In this document: piece after piece, positions 37,654-50,667 of the stretch
Position numbering within the stretch: position 1 is the first letter of the stretch
Layout of the letters: each line of letters starts with the position of its first letter
Source of the DNA: Campylorhamphus procurvoides
Lineage: Eukaryota; Chordata; Aves; Passeriformes; Dendrocolaptidae
Assembly (NCBI GenBank): GCA_013396655.1
Contig: WBMV01000298.1
Coordinates: 1,761,221 to 1,825,220, forward strand
Length of the DNA: 64,000 nt
Reading direction: 5' to 3'
Program-made: the position numbers and the translations under genes
The notes under the pieces: generated by a model
What the model was told of the DNA's origin: nothing
The model's database searches: none
Seen by the model: only the letters and a program-made list of their open reading frames with translations

Positions 37654-39170
37654 GCCTTATTTAAATCTCTCTCTTGACTCTTATACCAGCAGTACAAAAC
37701 ACTGCTACAGAGACAGATAAATAATTCTCCTTAAAACTCTGTGGGGCTTGGGATAGATTTACTCATTTCAAGCAAAAGGGGAAAGTGAGTGGACATGGGA
37801 TTTGTTCAAGATGAGGCACAGAGGCCATTGCAAAGGTGGCACTGGGAACCTTGAGCCTTTAATCCCAGTCCTGTGCCTGTGTTTGGCAAGGGAAGGTTTC
37901 TTGTAGGATGTTGGAAGACTTCTTGTTGGATGCATGCTTAACCATTCCCAAGTTCCAAACATACTTTCAGTTATTAGTATTAAAGTGATTAACATTTAAA
38001 TTTTGTGAATTTAAATGCTCTCGTGATAAGGAAATGCTATATATCTTCACTGTATCCAAGTGAGATTTATTCTTCTAGTATGAGGTATGGGTAACTTGTC
38101 TGTAGGCCTATCTAGCTTTTTGGTAATGACACTGTGATTGGTAAGTCTGACTACCTTGATAAGAACAACAAACCTGAGCTCAAAGTTTCTCCTGATGTTT
38201 CTGAAACCACAAAGTGTATTCATTTATGCTTAGAATGTCCAGTTCTTTCAAAGGGGTGCCATTAAGTGTATTGCTGCTATGTTATGGTCAGAAACTTTAG
38301 AGCTAAGCTGCAGCTTTTCAGTGAACTTTGAGCTCCTGCTGCATTGCTCTGTCTGCTCAGAGCAGAGAGCCCCAGCCTGTTACTCCTGTATCCTTACTTC
38401 TAGGCAAAATTTCATCAGGAAAATAAAGAAAAAAAAAATTACATGTTGACCTCTTCTATTAGAAATGACAGAAGGCAGAGAAGGAAGTTATTTATCCTGC
38501 TTGGTACAGGGCCATCCTCCTCTTGGCTAGTGCCTACCTGCCCTGCCCTCAAGAGAACAGTGTAGCTATATAGTGGCTAATGAACTGGTGAAGGCAAACA
38601 AACCCTTTCCTGGAAGAAGAGACAACAGGGACCCACAAGTGGTCTGTTAAAGATGCTTTGTTATGCTCCCCATGCAGTTAGGTTAATTAGGCCTTTTTCA
38701 TTTCCTTGCTGTGCAGCTGTCTTGCATTAGGATTGGAGACCAGCTTTGAAGGCACTGAACAAGAAGTACCGTGGAATCAGCAAGACTCTTCCAGAGCCTG
38801 GGTGGGGAGGAAGGGGGAGACTAGAAAACAGGTTGAGGAGAAAGTCCATTCCCAGATAAGCATGTTGAAAGGTTTAAAACAAGGAAAAAGTCTGCTTTTC
38901 TGCTCAAAGTTTACTTATTGATAGGGACTCTGTTCTTGGCTGCTTCTGCATCTTGGCTGCATATGTGTAAAATTTATAGGGCTTTATGTTCTGCTTTAGC
39001 AAATTATAATGCCAAGTGGGAAAAATGGTAAACTATCAGGACAGTTGCAGAGGATGACACTGTACCAATATCTTATATGGATTTTTATTCCATTTGTCAT
39101 TAGGAAAACTCATGATTGCTTCAGTGCTGCCAACATGTGCACACATACACAAACACAGCGTGCATTTGGT

Positions 39171-39196
39171 TATCTATCTGTCTGTCTGTCTGTCTT
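39171..39196. repeat. TCTA/TCTG tetranucleotide microsatellite
   Basis: TATCTATCTG followed by about four TCTG units. Confidence 0.9.
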
Positions 39197-40550
39197 TATA
39201 CACCAATTTCCTGTACCTTGGTAGGGATGAGGAAACTAATGTGCCTTCTAAGAAACAACTAAAATTAAATCTCACTTTACAGGAAGAAACCTCATGTTGA
39301 AGACCTTCCTGCACTGTTGGAGTTCCTTATGTCTTGCTTGTGAGACATTTTCTTTTCCAGAAACAGTATTCAATTCTGTCAAAAAAGTTTGCCTTCGTCC
39401 ATTACAATTAATAACACACACTTATGAAACAGCAACGAATACGTATTTCCACCTTTTTTTTCCTCTCTGTTTTTGCTTTACGATGCTGGAGTGCTTTGTA
39501 CTGTTGGTTTATTGTTTTCCCTGGGTATCCAATTCCTTGTTAGTACTGTTCTTTCTCATAACAGCAATAAGAAAGTATCTTTTGTAATGAAGAGTTGGGA
39601 ATATGACTACTAAGCCACAAAACTGCATGATACAGAGAGAGGTGTTGTTCAACCTTAAACTAGAGTTCAGTATCACTTTGAATTTTATGCATTGTGATTT
39701 CAGTTCTGGTCATTCAGGTAAAAGAATATGCAAAATCCTCTCAGTGGTAGGTTATAACAATTCTTTCCCAGACTTACATTTTCCTAGATGAAAGGCACTG
39801 AATTTTAAGGTGTATACTAATACAGTTCCACAGTGCTTGTGCCTTCCTGGATAAAACAGCAATTCTGGTCATAAATTCAGTGATATTAAGATGACTGTTA
39901 AAAAACACATATACAGAAAAGAAATCTTTGGACACAACAGCTTTGACTGATTATACTGTATTTTAAGAAACCACAGTGTAAGAGGGTCATTTACTTTAAA
40001 TTAGGATTTTTATAATTATATAGCACTTGTCAAGAAAGTGACATGTCATGCAAGTTTCTTTTATAGAGTCTCCCTAAGGCTAATAACATGATCTTTAATT
40101 CTTGATTTTCCTCTCCTCTATAAGACTTCAGAGACATGAAAGTGCCCTGTGCTGATAACCAGCTTGTTATATTCATTCAGAATCAAAGCTAAAGTTTTAA
40201 ACTGTGATTCCTGAATAGCATTAGCAAAACAAATGAGACTGCTGTTCATATTCCCCTACCTGTTTTTAATTATAAAATTTGGGTAACAGAGGAGTTTTAA
40301 TTATGCTGTGCTACAGTTTTGGGTCATATTTTCAGCTACACCTTCATACATCATAAATTAATGCTGTTCCACTGAAATTTGTAAAGTTGTATGTCCTGGG
40401 GTGCAGATTCAGTCACTCACACACATCTGGCACCATATGAGACATCCTCAAGTAGCCTGCCTGGCCTCTGACTGCCCTTGTGGGTGGTTTCCTGCTTCCC
40501 TGCCATGGGTCCTGTGTTATATCCACCAGCTCAAACGGCACCTCAGATGA

Positions 40551-40606
40551 CACTGCACACCTACATACCAGTAGGTGCACTGTGCACTGCACACCGACAT
40601 ACCAGT
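40551..40606. repeat. 34-bp tandem duplication (1.6 copies)
   Basis: A 22-base unit starting CACTGCACAC and ending ACATACCAGT occurs at 40551-40572 and at 40585-40606. The two copies differ by one base (CCTAC versus CCGAC). The period is 34. Confidence 0.85.
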
Positions 40607-41384
40607 TCTGCCTCCCGAGAACTCACTTTATAACCCTTTGAAATTGGAGAGAAGGAATGAATACGTTTAAATACGTATCTTCTGGAGAATCTTTGGGGAC
40701 AGTTCTTCAGTGTTATTTTATTTAAAGCCACCTGTTCTTCCAGTTTATATCCATTTTGACCTTACAGTCATTTCCCTTATGTTTCTTACTCTTTTAAAAT
40801 GCACTTAGAGGGTAAGGGATGGCAAAAAGCCTGACTTACTGTCACCAGGTAATGCCATCAAGTCTGATGTACTAACTTTCCTGGTTAACCTGCAAGGTTA
40901 ATGGCGAGATGCTCTTAGTTAGCTGTGTCATATCCTCATTTATCCATAATGCCAAAGTTTAGGAATATTTTTCAGCAGAGTGCAGAGTGCATAGGAAAGA
41001 TTTTCTTGTCTTTAGTGGAGCAAGAAGATTTAAATCTTTAAAACTACTATTCCTCTTGTCTTCTGCTAACATATTTCTCTGATGTTTCCTCCTTCTCTGC
41101 GTGAAAGTTTTAATGTTGTGATTGCCAGCATAAGAGAATATCTTTTTTTGTCTTTTCTGGAGATGATTGGAACCAGATATGAAAAGAAACTACTGATAAT
41201 CAAAATATTCCTGACCCCCATCTGATAGATGGGAATTCCTTTGTTCCCTAGGAAGTCTGGATTGGAATAAACTATGAAAAATTATTTCATGCCTATACTT
41301 TTATAATGCTAGCACTAATTGCTACAGCACTGGATAACTTTTTCCTTCTGAAATGATATTTATTTTTTCAGTTTATCTAGATTT

Positions 41385-41525
41385 TTGGCATCAATGACAT
41401 CCTGAAGCAATAAATTCCAAGATCAGATTGTATAACAAGATTTATATCTGCTACTTCCTGATACAGGTGAATGCCTCTTTGCCTTATTCATGTGATAAGG
41501 AATAGAAACATAACTTCTCTGAGGC
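41385..41525 (-). mobile_element. Probable ancient LINE 3' fragment (L3/CR1-like)
   Basis: The plus strand reads 'tttttggcatcaatgacatc' then CTGAAGCAATAAATTCCA, and later 'cttattcatgtgataaggaa'. These match, in order, wording I know from the antisense 3' part of old CR1/L3-type elements in reptiles and mammals ('ttttggcctccatcacatcc', 'gcaatgagttccaca'). Similarity is patchy, and no coding phrase is legible. Confidence 0.45.
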
Positions 41526-42121
41526 TTTACTAAGACATGTGGTTCCAAGCTTTGTAGCTGTTCCAGTTTTAATAGTTTCGCTGTTTCAGTGACTATTTTC
41601 TATTTTCTTTCTCCAAATCTCCCCTAACTGCAGAATCTGCACTCATACTGCATAACCCACTAATGCTAAGTATTCATTATATATTTCACTGTTATTTTTT
41701 ACTGGATTGCACTCCACTATGGTTTTTCATTCGCCAGTTGTGTGTTTTGCAGATTACTATGGGACGTGGGCTTTGTGTTTGATCTCAGTATCCTGGCATT
41801 AGTGTAAAAACAGCAAGCTGAATAATTGTTGGAAAGTTGTTACCAGCAGTTCCCATATCTTTTCTTTTCTAGTTGACTTGGAAAGATTCTTGTCTTTGTT
41901 CAGATATCCGCTTATCTGATTATGTTTCTGGGTTATAACTCTGAAATGTGTACTCTGAAATGTACTTCACATTAGCCAAAGAAAATTGTTAATGAAAGAG
42001 TTAATAGATGGTGTGTGGGTAAAATTCTGCCTTTTACTTACAATATTTAAAAGCAAGTGGCCTTAATCTGTTATAAAATCACATAGCCTTGCAGTGCTCT
42101 GGCCACCTTTGCTAAGAAAAT
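41526..42121. other. Unannotated AT-rich sequence
   Basis: No gene or repeat recognised. Some of it may continue the ancient LINE fragment to the left, but nothing is legible. Confidence 0.4.
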
Positions 42122-42668
42122 TTTTGTCCCACTCTGATGCAGGCTCACCTTGAACATTGTGTGCAGTTTTGGGCACCACAATAATAAGAAAGACATTAAG
42201 CCATTAGAGAGGTTCCAAAGGAGGGCAATGAAGATGGTGAAGGGCTTTGAGGGGAAGCCGTGTGAGAAGTAGCTGAGGGTACTTGGTGTGTTCAGCCTGG
42301 AGAAGCGGAGACTGAGGGGAAACCTCATTGCAGTTACAACTTCCTTGTGGGGGGAAGAGGAAGGGCAGGCACTGATCCCTTCTCTGTGGTGACCAGTAAC
42401 AGAACCTGAGGAAATGGCCTGAAGTTGTGTCAGGGAAGGTTTAGGCTGAATGTAAAAGTAAGTTCCTCACCCAAGCGTTCTTGTCACTGGAACAGGCTCC
42501 CCAGAGGAGTGGTCATAGCATCAAGTCTGCCAGAGTTCAAGAAACATTTAGATGATATTCTCAGGCACATGGTGTGACTCGGGGATGGTCCTGCACAGGG
42601 CTAAGTGTTGGACTAGATGATCCTTGTGGGTCCCTTCCAACTACGCATATTCCATCATTCTGTGAAAA
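42122..42668 (+). mobile_element. CR1 LINE 3' fragment
   Basis: A 5'-truncated CR1 in sense orientation. It starts in the C-terminal ORF2 region: 'caggctcaccttgaacattg' then GTGCAGTTTTGGGCACCACA. It then runs through the 'gttcagcctggagaagcgga' phrase and the last ORF2 block (about 42485-42560). The 3' end reads 'gactagatgatccttgtggg', then TCCCTTCCAACTACGCATAT and a decayed ATTCTGTG octamer. The tail wording matches the copy at 1780-3178, so both probably belong to the same CR1 subfamily. Stops and frameshifts abolish coding; an in-frame tag occurs where the 'YEE' phrase should be (about 42270). Confidence 0.93.
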
Positions 42669-45600
42669 TTAATACAGCTATCTAGACCAACTTTATTAAG
42701 GACTCCTTGCTCTTAATCACAAATGAATACTAACAAATCCCTGGATTCATCTGCAGTTTAAAAGTCAGGCACTTTGTGGTTACTCAAGGATGTCTGCATC
42801 TGCTGGGAAGCCCTGTGGCCAGCAGCTTGAGGTCGTGCCGAACTGGTGGTGGAAGGGGCTGAAGCGGGAAGAGTGGTGCCCAATGTGATGACCAGCAGAG
42901 ACCCATCTCTGAGTTACATGGCTTAGCAGAACCAGAAGACATCCATGAAGAACAAGGAGCTATTTCAGGATCACACAGATCTGATAGCAACACTGGCTTC
43001 CAGTGGAGTTGCATGGATCCAACTGGCTGTATTTAAACACGTGCCTAATTCATACAAACTGCATTAGAGTGATTTGTTTTTGCCTTTTTGTCTTGCTGAT
43101 TTTTTTTTTCAGATTTACAAGTGAAGTTCAATAAATATGAATAAAAGAACTAGAGGAGAACCTCTGAATTTTCAAGGTCTGTTTTCTGCTATCAAAATAA
43201 GCACATTTTTGCCTCATTAATTAATGGTTCAAGCTTGAAAACAAATTTGTTTTCTGGTATTATTATTTCTGTAACATATCAGCCTTAAGGTAAAAGCTTT
43301 TATCTGACTCCTTACATCGTTTTCTTCACAGCTAGTTTATTTCCAGTTGTTGCAGATGAGCTGAGGTTATTTCTGTGACTCTTCTGTGTACCTTCTGGTA
43401 CTACCAGACAGCAGTCCTTATAATGCTGGTTAAGCTGCTGCAAAAGGGTAAAATAATTTCCATGGCCTTCTACCCTTGGATTGACTCTTCACTTTTCAGA
43501 CAGCTCAGTAGCCTTCTCTGGACCTATCCCAACTGGTATTTGTGGAGGAAAGAGTGAATTGAGCAAATGAGAATTTGGGTGCTTGCTGTGATGGCAATTC
43601 TTTGGAAGGTGAAAGCACAAATAAAGAGCCAGAAAAGACAGTTATTTGCAGAAAATAAAAAAAAAGGGTGGGGGTCCTAGAAGATACAGGAGTTGACTCA
43701 CCAGCCAGAAAGGGTGTGTCTGGAGTTGCTTTTTCCATAGGATAAAAGAGAAATAGGGTTTTAAGCAAAAGAAACCTTTGGAAATCCCAGGGAGCAAGAC
43801 CTGGATCTTTTAATGGAGAGTTTAAGAGGGAACATCTTAAGGGGAAAAAAATTACTTTGACACTGAATTGTCATTGTATTTTACTAGTCTAGATCTCATA
43901 AAGGGTATGTTATAGTGTGTGCATAGAGCATAGATGACTGATGGATGTTCTAGTATGTCCAGTAGGTTTGTAGGCAGACAATTCCTCTTCACTGTAGTAG
44001 CCAGCTGCTTTTATTTTTACTTCCTTTGGTACAGTCACAGTTGTTCTGGCACACCACAGGAACACTATGTATTCCCACCTGTGATGGGGACTCCTGCAAA
44101 ACCTCATTTTCACTTGTCTCAGGGCTCACTGATTTCTTGATGTTTTTTCTCCTGAAATAAACTGCTTTCCTTTCTCATCCTGTGTGTGTCAGGATGTCTG
44201 GGATGTGTGAATGCACATTCTGACAACACCCACACAGATGCATGTTTGGATAGTAAACATGAGACTCTTATTTAAATTTCGCAAACTGTTCAGGAGTGTG
44301 GTTTTTGCTTTGTTTGCTGAGCCACATTTAAGAACACTTTCCAAGACCTTGAGGAACAACTAAAATTGGCAGCCCTTTCTGCAGTTCTCCTTACCTGCAG
44401 CATGATGTTGCTGCCACAGGTTCACAGGCTTGCAGGGTGCCCGGGGAGCCCAGTGGCAGTGAGACAGATGGAGGGACAAAGGTTGGTGCTGCTTTTGATT
44501 TTCCATGCTCAACACTACAGTCACACGTTTAACAGCATCACATTACAAATGGAAAATAAAATCTTTCTTTTCTGTCTCTAAATGTAATTTTTGATATGTT
44601 TTAGAATAACTTTCTTCCTGGTTACCTCTTTGTAACAGGCAGGTGATACGTCAAAGTACCAGAAGCTATTGTCCTGTAGTGAACTCTCTCTATCACTTAC
44701 TTGAGCCTAACAGCACATACTGCATGACATCAGCAACCCAGTGACTCATACACCAAGATACCATAGGTGTGTTCCTATATCCTGGAGATCAGAAAAATTC
44801 TACGTAGAAGACTTGGCTTGTTTTTCCTATCTTGTTATGGAAACTGCGTGCATAGACTCAAATAGCATTGAACAACTGTAAATGAAGTCTTTCTGTTTCT
44901 TATCAGAAGATAAACTGCCTGTTTAAAAAAGGTGTTGCCAAGCCCAGGAGAGCCTCTTTGAAGGGCACAGGCTGCTGATGGTAGCTGTCTGGGGGGAGAT
45001 TTTGTATGTACAATGTTTTCATGTTTCCACAGTGAACAGCATTAATTCTTTCCTGGAGGAGAGTCCAACCTGTCTGAAGCATCTGACATGGCTGAACCTT
45101 GAACATGCTCAGTAGTTTGATACATAGCAAAAAAATCTTAAGAAAGGGATCCAAGCTGCATATGTGCAGGGCAACACTACAACTCCTCCTTCTGCCAAAA
45201 TAAAACTGTAGATAAAGACCATTTATAGACAGATTAGAACTTTTGTCCCTACTAAACAGCAGCAGGTAGCTTCACTGATGGCATTTAACAAAGCACTGTT
45301 TTCCTTCAATTCTCATTTACTTAAACAACTTCTTATATATCCTATTCTAATTAGTATATAGGATTATGACTTTTACCGGCTTGCCTCTTTGATCTCACTG
45401 ACAGTTTTGCCATGTAACACTAGGTTAAGTTTCCTTCTCATGGCGTATAGGTATGGAGGAGATATTAGGGTGTCTGCTGAAGCTGGCTGGAGTAGTTCCA
45501 CTGAAACAATACATCAGAAGATAAAACAGTGGGAAGAAAGCTTGAAGGTTGAGAGTTGGGAACAACTGGCTGCCCCTCAAAAGACTTGACTTAATGGAGG

Positions 45601-46256
45601 AAATTGCTTGGTTATTCAAAAACCAGACTAACAACTTTATGAAAACAGAGTCACTAGAAAAGTTTCTGGAATTTTCTATTTCACATTAAAAAAAAAGGGG
45701 AAAAAACCCACAGCCTTTCATATGGCATTGCGGAGTATTCTTGCTTCTATTCCCAGCTGGAACAGAGAAGGGTAGAATCACACACAAATGCAAAATAATG
45801 ACAGCATTACAGAAAGAGCATGCTGAATCTCACACAAATGATCCAGAAAGGGGCAGCAACTGAATTGTGCTGTTACCTGAGCTCCTGGGTCTGTTGCATT
45901 TTGTGCTCTACAGTGCCTTTGAGCTGTGAACCACTGGAGCCTGTGAAAGCAGGAGGAGCTCTGTTGGTGTTTGTATTTCCATGGCAATGCAACAAAGGAA
46001 TTGTTTGGTCTTTTTCCCTTAGGACATCTCTAAATCACTGCTCTTTATAGAGCGAGTTGGGAGAACAAACTGGGTTGGCATTCTTGTGGAAAATTTAGAC
46101 TTGTTGCACCTTCATGAAAGCTGTAGGCATCATTCAAGTATTATTTCATCAATATTTTTAATTACTAAGGATTTAGTGTAATTTTTTACTGATTCTTGTA
46201 ATGCTCAGGTATCTCCACTAACTCTTTCTTTCTTATACACTTCCACATTTTTGTGA
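42669..46256. other. Unannotated sequence
   Basis: About 3.6 kb. An A-run with G4 and CCC occurs at 45688-45711. A stretch at 44080-44235 with AATAAACTGC followed by a TGTGTG run resembles an LTR end but cannot be delimited. No convincing coding sequence. Confidence 0.4.
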
Positions 46257-46397
46257 TATAGAATCATAGAATGGCTTGATTTGGAAGGGACCTTAAAGAT
46301 CATCAAGTTCCAAGATCCTGTCATGGGTTGGAACTCCTTTCACTAGACAAAGTACTCCGAGCTCTATCCAACCTGGTTTTGGACACTTCCAGGGATG
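46257..46397 (-). mobile_element. CR1 LINE 3' end
   Basis: The plus strand opens with ATAGAATCATAGAATGG, the reverse complement of the CR1 octamer tail. It continues with 'tttggaagggaccttaaaga' and 'tccaacctggttttggacac', the CR1 3' UTR wording reversed. Only about 140 bp are present, so this is a strongly 5'-truncated copy. Confidence 0.93.
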
Positions 46398-48492
46398 TAC
46401 TTGAATATAATTCTGAAGTTCCATAAATTGTTTTTAACACAGAGATTTCTGGATGTGAGAGCCCTTTATAAGTCTTGGTATATACTCAGGATAAGGGCTT
46501 AGACTGGGAAACTAAAGCACTAGAGAGATAAGGAAGACATTTGGAGGTCTCTAATATTCAAAAGCCTGCTAATGATAATTGTGTTGGGAGAGGTTTCACT
46601 GGTACCCATGGACCTATATACCTCCTACTCCTAAAAAGTAGATCTGAGGAACACAGATCAATAACGGTATCCATAGATTTGTCCCCACCTCTCAGCAGTT
46701 CAATAACACAGTTCTGAAGAAACAAAAAAAGTCAGGAAAAAAATCTACCAACTCACTCCCATCCTTCAACTGCAGAATATGATAGATAAGTGTAGTGATC
46801 ATACAAGGCAGTATGGTAGAATTGCAACAAGGCAGACTTGCAGAAAGGCAGGTCACACCAGGGCATTCCTAGTTTATCCACCTATTTAACCAGAACAGTG
46901 AACTGAGTGAGCCTTCTTCCTCACCTGACTCAATTCAGTTACCCTCTTGCTGTGACCTATTCTGCTTTTCTTCGTGGGCTGCTGCTGAGGTTTTCTGGGA
47001 TCCTAAGCCAGGTGTATGTCTGCTCTGACACTTCAGCTCTCATGCAGTAATTGCTAGCTGCATGTGCTAAGAACAAAATTGCAGCATGATGAATAGCTGA
47101 GATTAATCTGGGATGTTAATATAGGAGCACAGTGGCTTTTGTGGCTGGTTTATTTAATTAAGGATCTACTCGTTTGATATTGAAGTAATTTGGATTTGAC
47201 TGAAAGCCTAGTGAAACCAGCTGAAGTCTTTCTTTGTATTTCAGAGTATATGAAGGTCTGTATGAGAATGAGAGAGATGAATTTAAAATACTGTGTAATA
47301 TTTAGCTGAGAGAGCCTGAAATCCAGAAGCTGAGGATGTGAGTCAGTTAAAGGATAATAAGCAACTCCTCCTAGTGCCTTGAATGATGGTGTTATACTTT
47401 GTTATGGCAAGGAGAACATGAGAAATAAGAAAAGCAGAATTGTATCTGTCGTGTGAGTTGTCATGAGGGCAACTATCATATAAAATAAGTATGAGCAGTA
47501 AAATGGATTAACTGACAGAAACTCTCTGTTTCTGGAATAAAAAGGATGACATTTTTGTACACAACAAATATGAAGTTACCTTTGTTTTAGAAATATCCAT
47601 GACTAGTCTAATCCCCAAGCAAACTGTTCTTTTCCTGCACTCCAGGTTTTAAATAGAAAAGTATGAAAATTTATTCCTCTATGTCTGACACTAAATAATT
47701 CAACAAAATGCTGCAGCTGCTATGAGAGAGGATCATGTGGACCATTAGCTTGTAAAACCAGACAGATGAGCTAGCAACTAACAGCTTACAGAAAAATATC
47801 GTATTTTCAGCAGTTTGCTGCATGCTTTGGGTGCTCACTGAAAAAGCTTATAGCTTTCAGTATTTTCCCACATGAAAAGGCTTTTCTAAAGATTTTTTTT
47901 TATTTTTTTTTTAATCATAACTCAAAATTTCTCATGAAAGTGTGAGAGTATAGTTACAAAGAAAACATTAATCAGGGTCATGACCGCTACATTTGGATGA
48001 GTACACCTAATTTTTTAATAGCGTTGTTTTATACCACCATTGTCTTTCCTTTTTATTCTCCTCAATCAAGTTTTCACACTGAAATTCTTAATAATTGTGG
48101 TGAGAGGAAATCCTAAATAATTTAAATGTAATTTTTGTTAGGCAGACTCTCGTACTTTCCGCCTTATGTCCTTATGCATAATCATACTGCTACTCCTATG
48201 CAGCAGCATTTCTGTGTGAAAATGGAAAATGGAGGAAGCCTCATAGCCTCAGTGGGTGATCAGGACACGTTTGTGCTCGATGCAGCATGCATGTGTAGCA
48301 AAATCCCAGTCCCATTCCTGAGTAAATTTCAGCTAAAGATTACAAACACTTCCATAAACTTTATTACAGCATATAGCACTACTGACATGAGTAGGGTCAG
48401 TTGCTGCCATGATATTAACATATAAATTTTTGTAAATGTCTAGAACTAACAGACACAGAATAGGACCTGTTTTGGATGTTCAATAGATGTTC
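46398..48492. other. Unannotated sequence
   Basis: About 2.1 kb. It contains a perfect palindrome AGATTAATCT at 47100-47109 and a T-rich run at 47893-47912. The open frame 48135-48425 (plus, 96 codons) has no known motif. Confidence 0.4.
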
Positions 48493-48677
48493 AATTAGAG
48501 CTCTCAGATATCATGTATACCTGACCGTGAATAAGAATAGCTGCAACGAATTGTAAAAGCATCTAAAAATGTTGAAGGCCTCTGGATTTTTCAAAAAGAC
48601 TATTTTTTTCTGTTTGCTCTCCTTCCAGCTACCTCCAGATTTTTTAATTTTTTTTATGCAAAAGGATACTCCTCCAC
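48493..48677. repeat. 185-bp direct repeat, copy A (unrecognised)
   Basis: This segment recurs in the same orientation at 50668-50849. The first 89 bases, starting AATTAGAGCTCTCAG, are identical in the two copies. The rest carries about ten mismatches and a 3-base length change in a T run. Similarity begins and ends abruptly (AATTAGAG... to ...ACTCCTCCAC). I do not recognise the family. On the minus strand both copies give the same short frame ending QLFLFTVRYT, which looks like chance. It may be an unnamed interspersed repeat or a local segmental duplication. Confidence 0.9.
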
Positions 48678-50667
48678 ATGTACTAAGTGGAGCATGCTGA
48701 GTTGGGCTGCATGTATCCAAAGGTGCTACTGATGATCTATTTGCTTTTCCTTTCTGGAGAACAAAAAAGACTAACCAGTTTGTTTCCTGTCAGAATCTCA
48801 TCCCTGAATTTTCAAAACTCTGGCACTTGCTCATACCAGGCTTCAGCAGGGCCAGTCATGAGAGTCACTTATTAATGAATCACCAGCTTTTTATCAACTT
48901 GAATTAGCATCAGAACAAATTGCTTTAGTCTTCCAAGGATCCTTGAGAGAAGTCATGTTTGGCTGTATGCACCCATATTGGTGGTAAGATAAGGTAGCTA
49001 GAAAGCAAAATGTGATTAGATGGCCATAAAGACAAAGTAAGTAATATATCTTGCAAGCAGAAGTTTATTCTTACTTCAGCACTAACATGGTACTGCTGGA
49101 ATACTTTTCCCCAAAACATCCTTTTTCTGTTTCATTTTACAACAAGTATAATGTTTATTGTGTATTGTTCATGCATAGTATATATTTGTTTCAAAATCTG
49201 AAACAATAACAATGTCTCTCACACCTTGCTCTAGTTGTGATTCAGAAATGGCAGATTTATTTGATCAGATAACACTAAATTTTTATGCTCATTTTGGTGA
49301 AAATATTTTATGCTCTTTTTGGGGAAAATATGATCATATAATTTCCTGGATGTGTTTAGTTCCTACATAGTGGATTTTTTCAAATAAGTTTCGAAGTTGT
49401 TTGTTTTGTTTGTAACCAGTTCCCACTAAATCTGATCCAAACCAAATCTACTCTTTCCCAAGAAATGGTTTTCTGGGTAACAATATATTTTCAATCTAGA
49501 GATTGGCCTTAAGACCTGATTGCAGGACTTGATATACTGTTGTTAATACAATTTGGCATTTAAGACTATTTTTTTAAGCGAGATATTGGAATCAACTAGG
49601 ATATAATATAAAAACAGTGTCACATGGACTTACAGAAAATTTATGGACGAACTTCATGAAATATAATAGGAGAAAAATCCATCTTTTTAAATTGGCCCTT
49701 GAACTGCGATTTTAGCTAGCATTTAATGCAGTCTAGTAGAGAAAGATAACTAGGAAAAAAAGATTATTTTCGTCCCTCTTAATAAACCTTGCTCTTCTGA
49801 TGCCTGTGCATGACATCCTATTTTTAGCTGTCAGGAAAGCAGTGAAGCATATGCAGTGCAGTGGAATGCCCTGTTCCCATGCCTGATTCTCCATATATAG
49901 CTGCTGCAATGCACTGTTCTTCCCTTGCTCCCACTTTGAGGGCTTAACTTGAATTTTCTTGGCAGAATTGGCTCATCTGAGAGCTGTCCTCCTGGTAAAC
50001 ATTCTGGTAAACACTCAGGCAGCTGCTTCTTCATGGCACCTACCTTCTCATCAGGACCCATAAAGGCTGAGCATCAACTAAACAGTGAGAGTGAAAAGAT
50101 GTGCAGAAATCGTGTGCAATGAATCTTCAGCCATCCTTCCTCTCCCCCTGCCTACCCTCCCCCTCCCACCTTCATCTTGGTGTTGGTACTAAGTAAGCCT
50201 AATTTTCTTTTCTTGTTGTTTTTGGAACCAACTTGCAGACTTGAGAGACTGCCATACACAGGATACGTGTTTTGGCTCTTCTGCCAGTTGCATTCTGCGC
50301 ATGATTAGATCAAACCCACTGGCTGCCAGATGACTAATCAGCTTGTTACAGAATAACAGGGCTCACTGGAGAATTAACAATGTCTTTATAGTCTCCCCTC
50401 AATGAAGTGTCTGGAACTTTCTTAGTTTATAAGATAGATCAGTTTAAGGTTTTCCAGTGTTATTTGAATATGATTTATGAAAGCTTTTAAAAAAAACCCA
50501 AAAAACAACCCACAATAAAAACAGCCTCCCTCAACCTCCAGTGTTTAAGTCTTTTAATTTCACTTCAGCTTCAAAGGCCCTGTGTTATGCTTCCTTGTAT
50601 TAGTGGGACAGGGAGCCATAGTAAAGAAGTACTTTGAAGCAATGAATGCTGGATTTTGCATTCTGGG
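48678..50667. other. Unannotated spacer between the two 185-bp repeats
   Basis: About 2 kb with no recognised gene or repeat. The part 50280-50400 has several homeobox-type sites (GATTAGATC, GACTAATCAG). An A-rich tract with CCC clusters lies at 50488-50520. Confidence 0.4.

Larger units (their letters stand above)
37654..41384. other. Unannotated sequence with small simple repeats
   Basis: About 3.7 kb without recognised genes. It contains the tetranucleotide repeat at 39171-39196 and the 34-base tandem duplication at 40551-40606. The plus open frames at 39009-39587 are short and partly translate the tetranucleotide repeat. Confidence 0.4.

Noticed and set aside
43500..43560. Reverse-strand phrase resembling CR1 'ggtccagagaaggct'
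   Set aside because: The match is about 20 bases and neither flank continues as CR1.
44080..44235. Possible LTR end (AATAAACTGC followed by a TGTGTG run)
   Set aside because: No matching TG start, partner end or target duplication could be found, so the element cannot be delimited.
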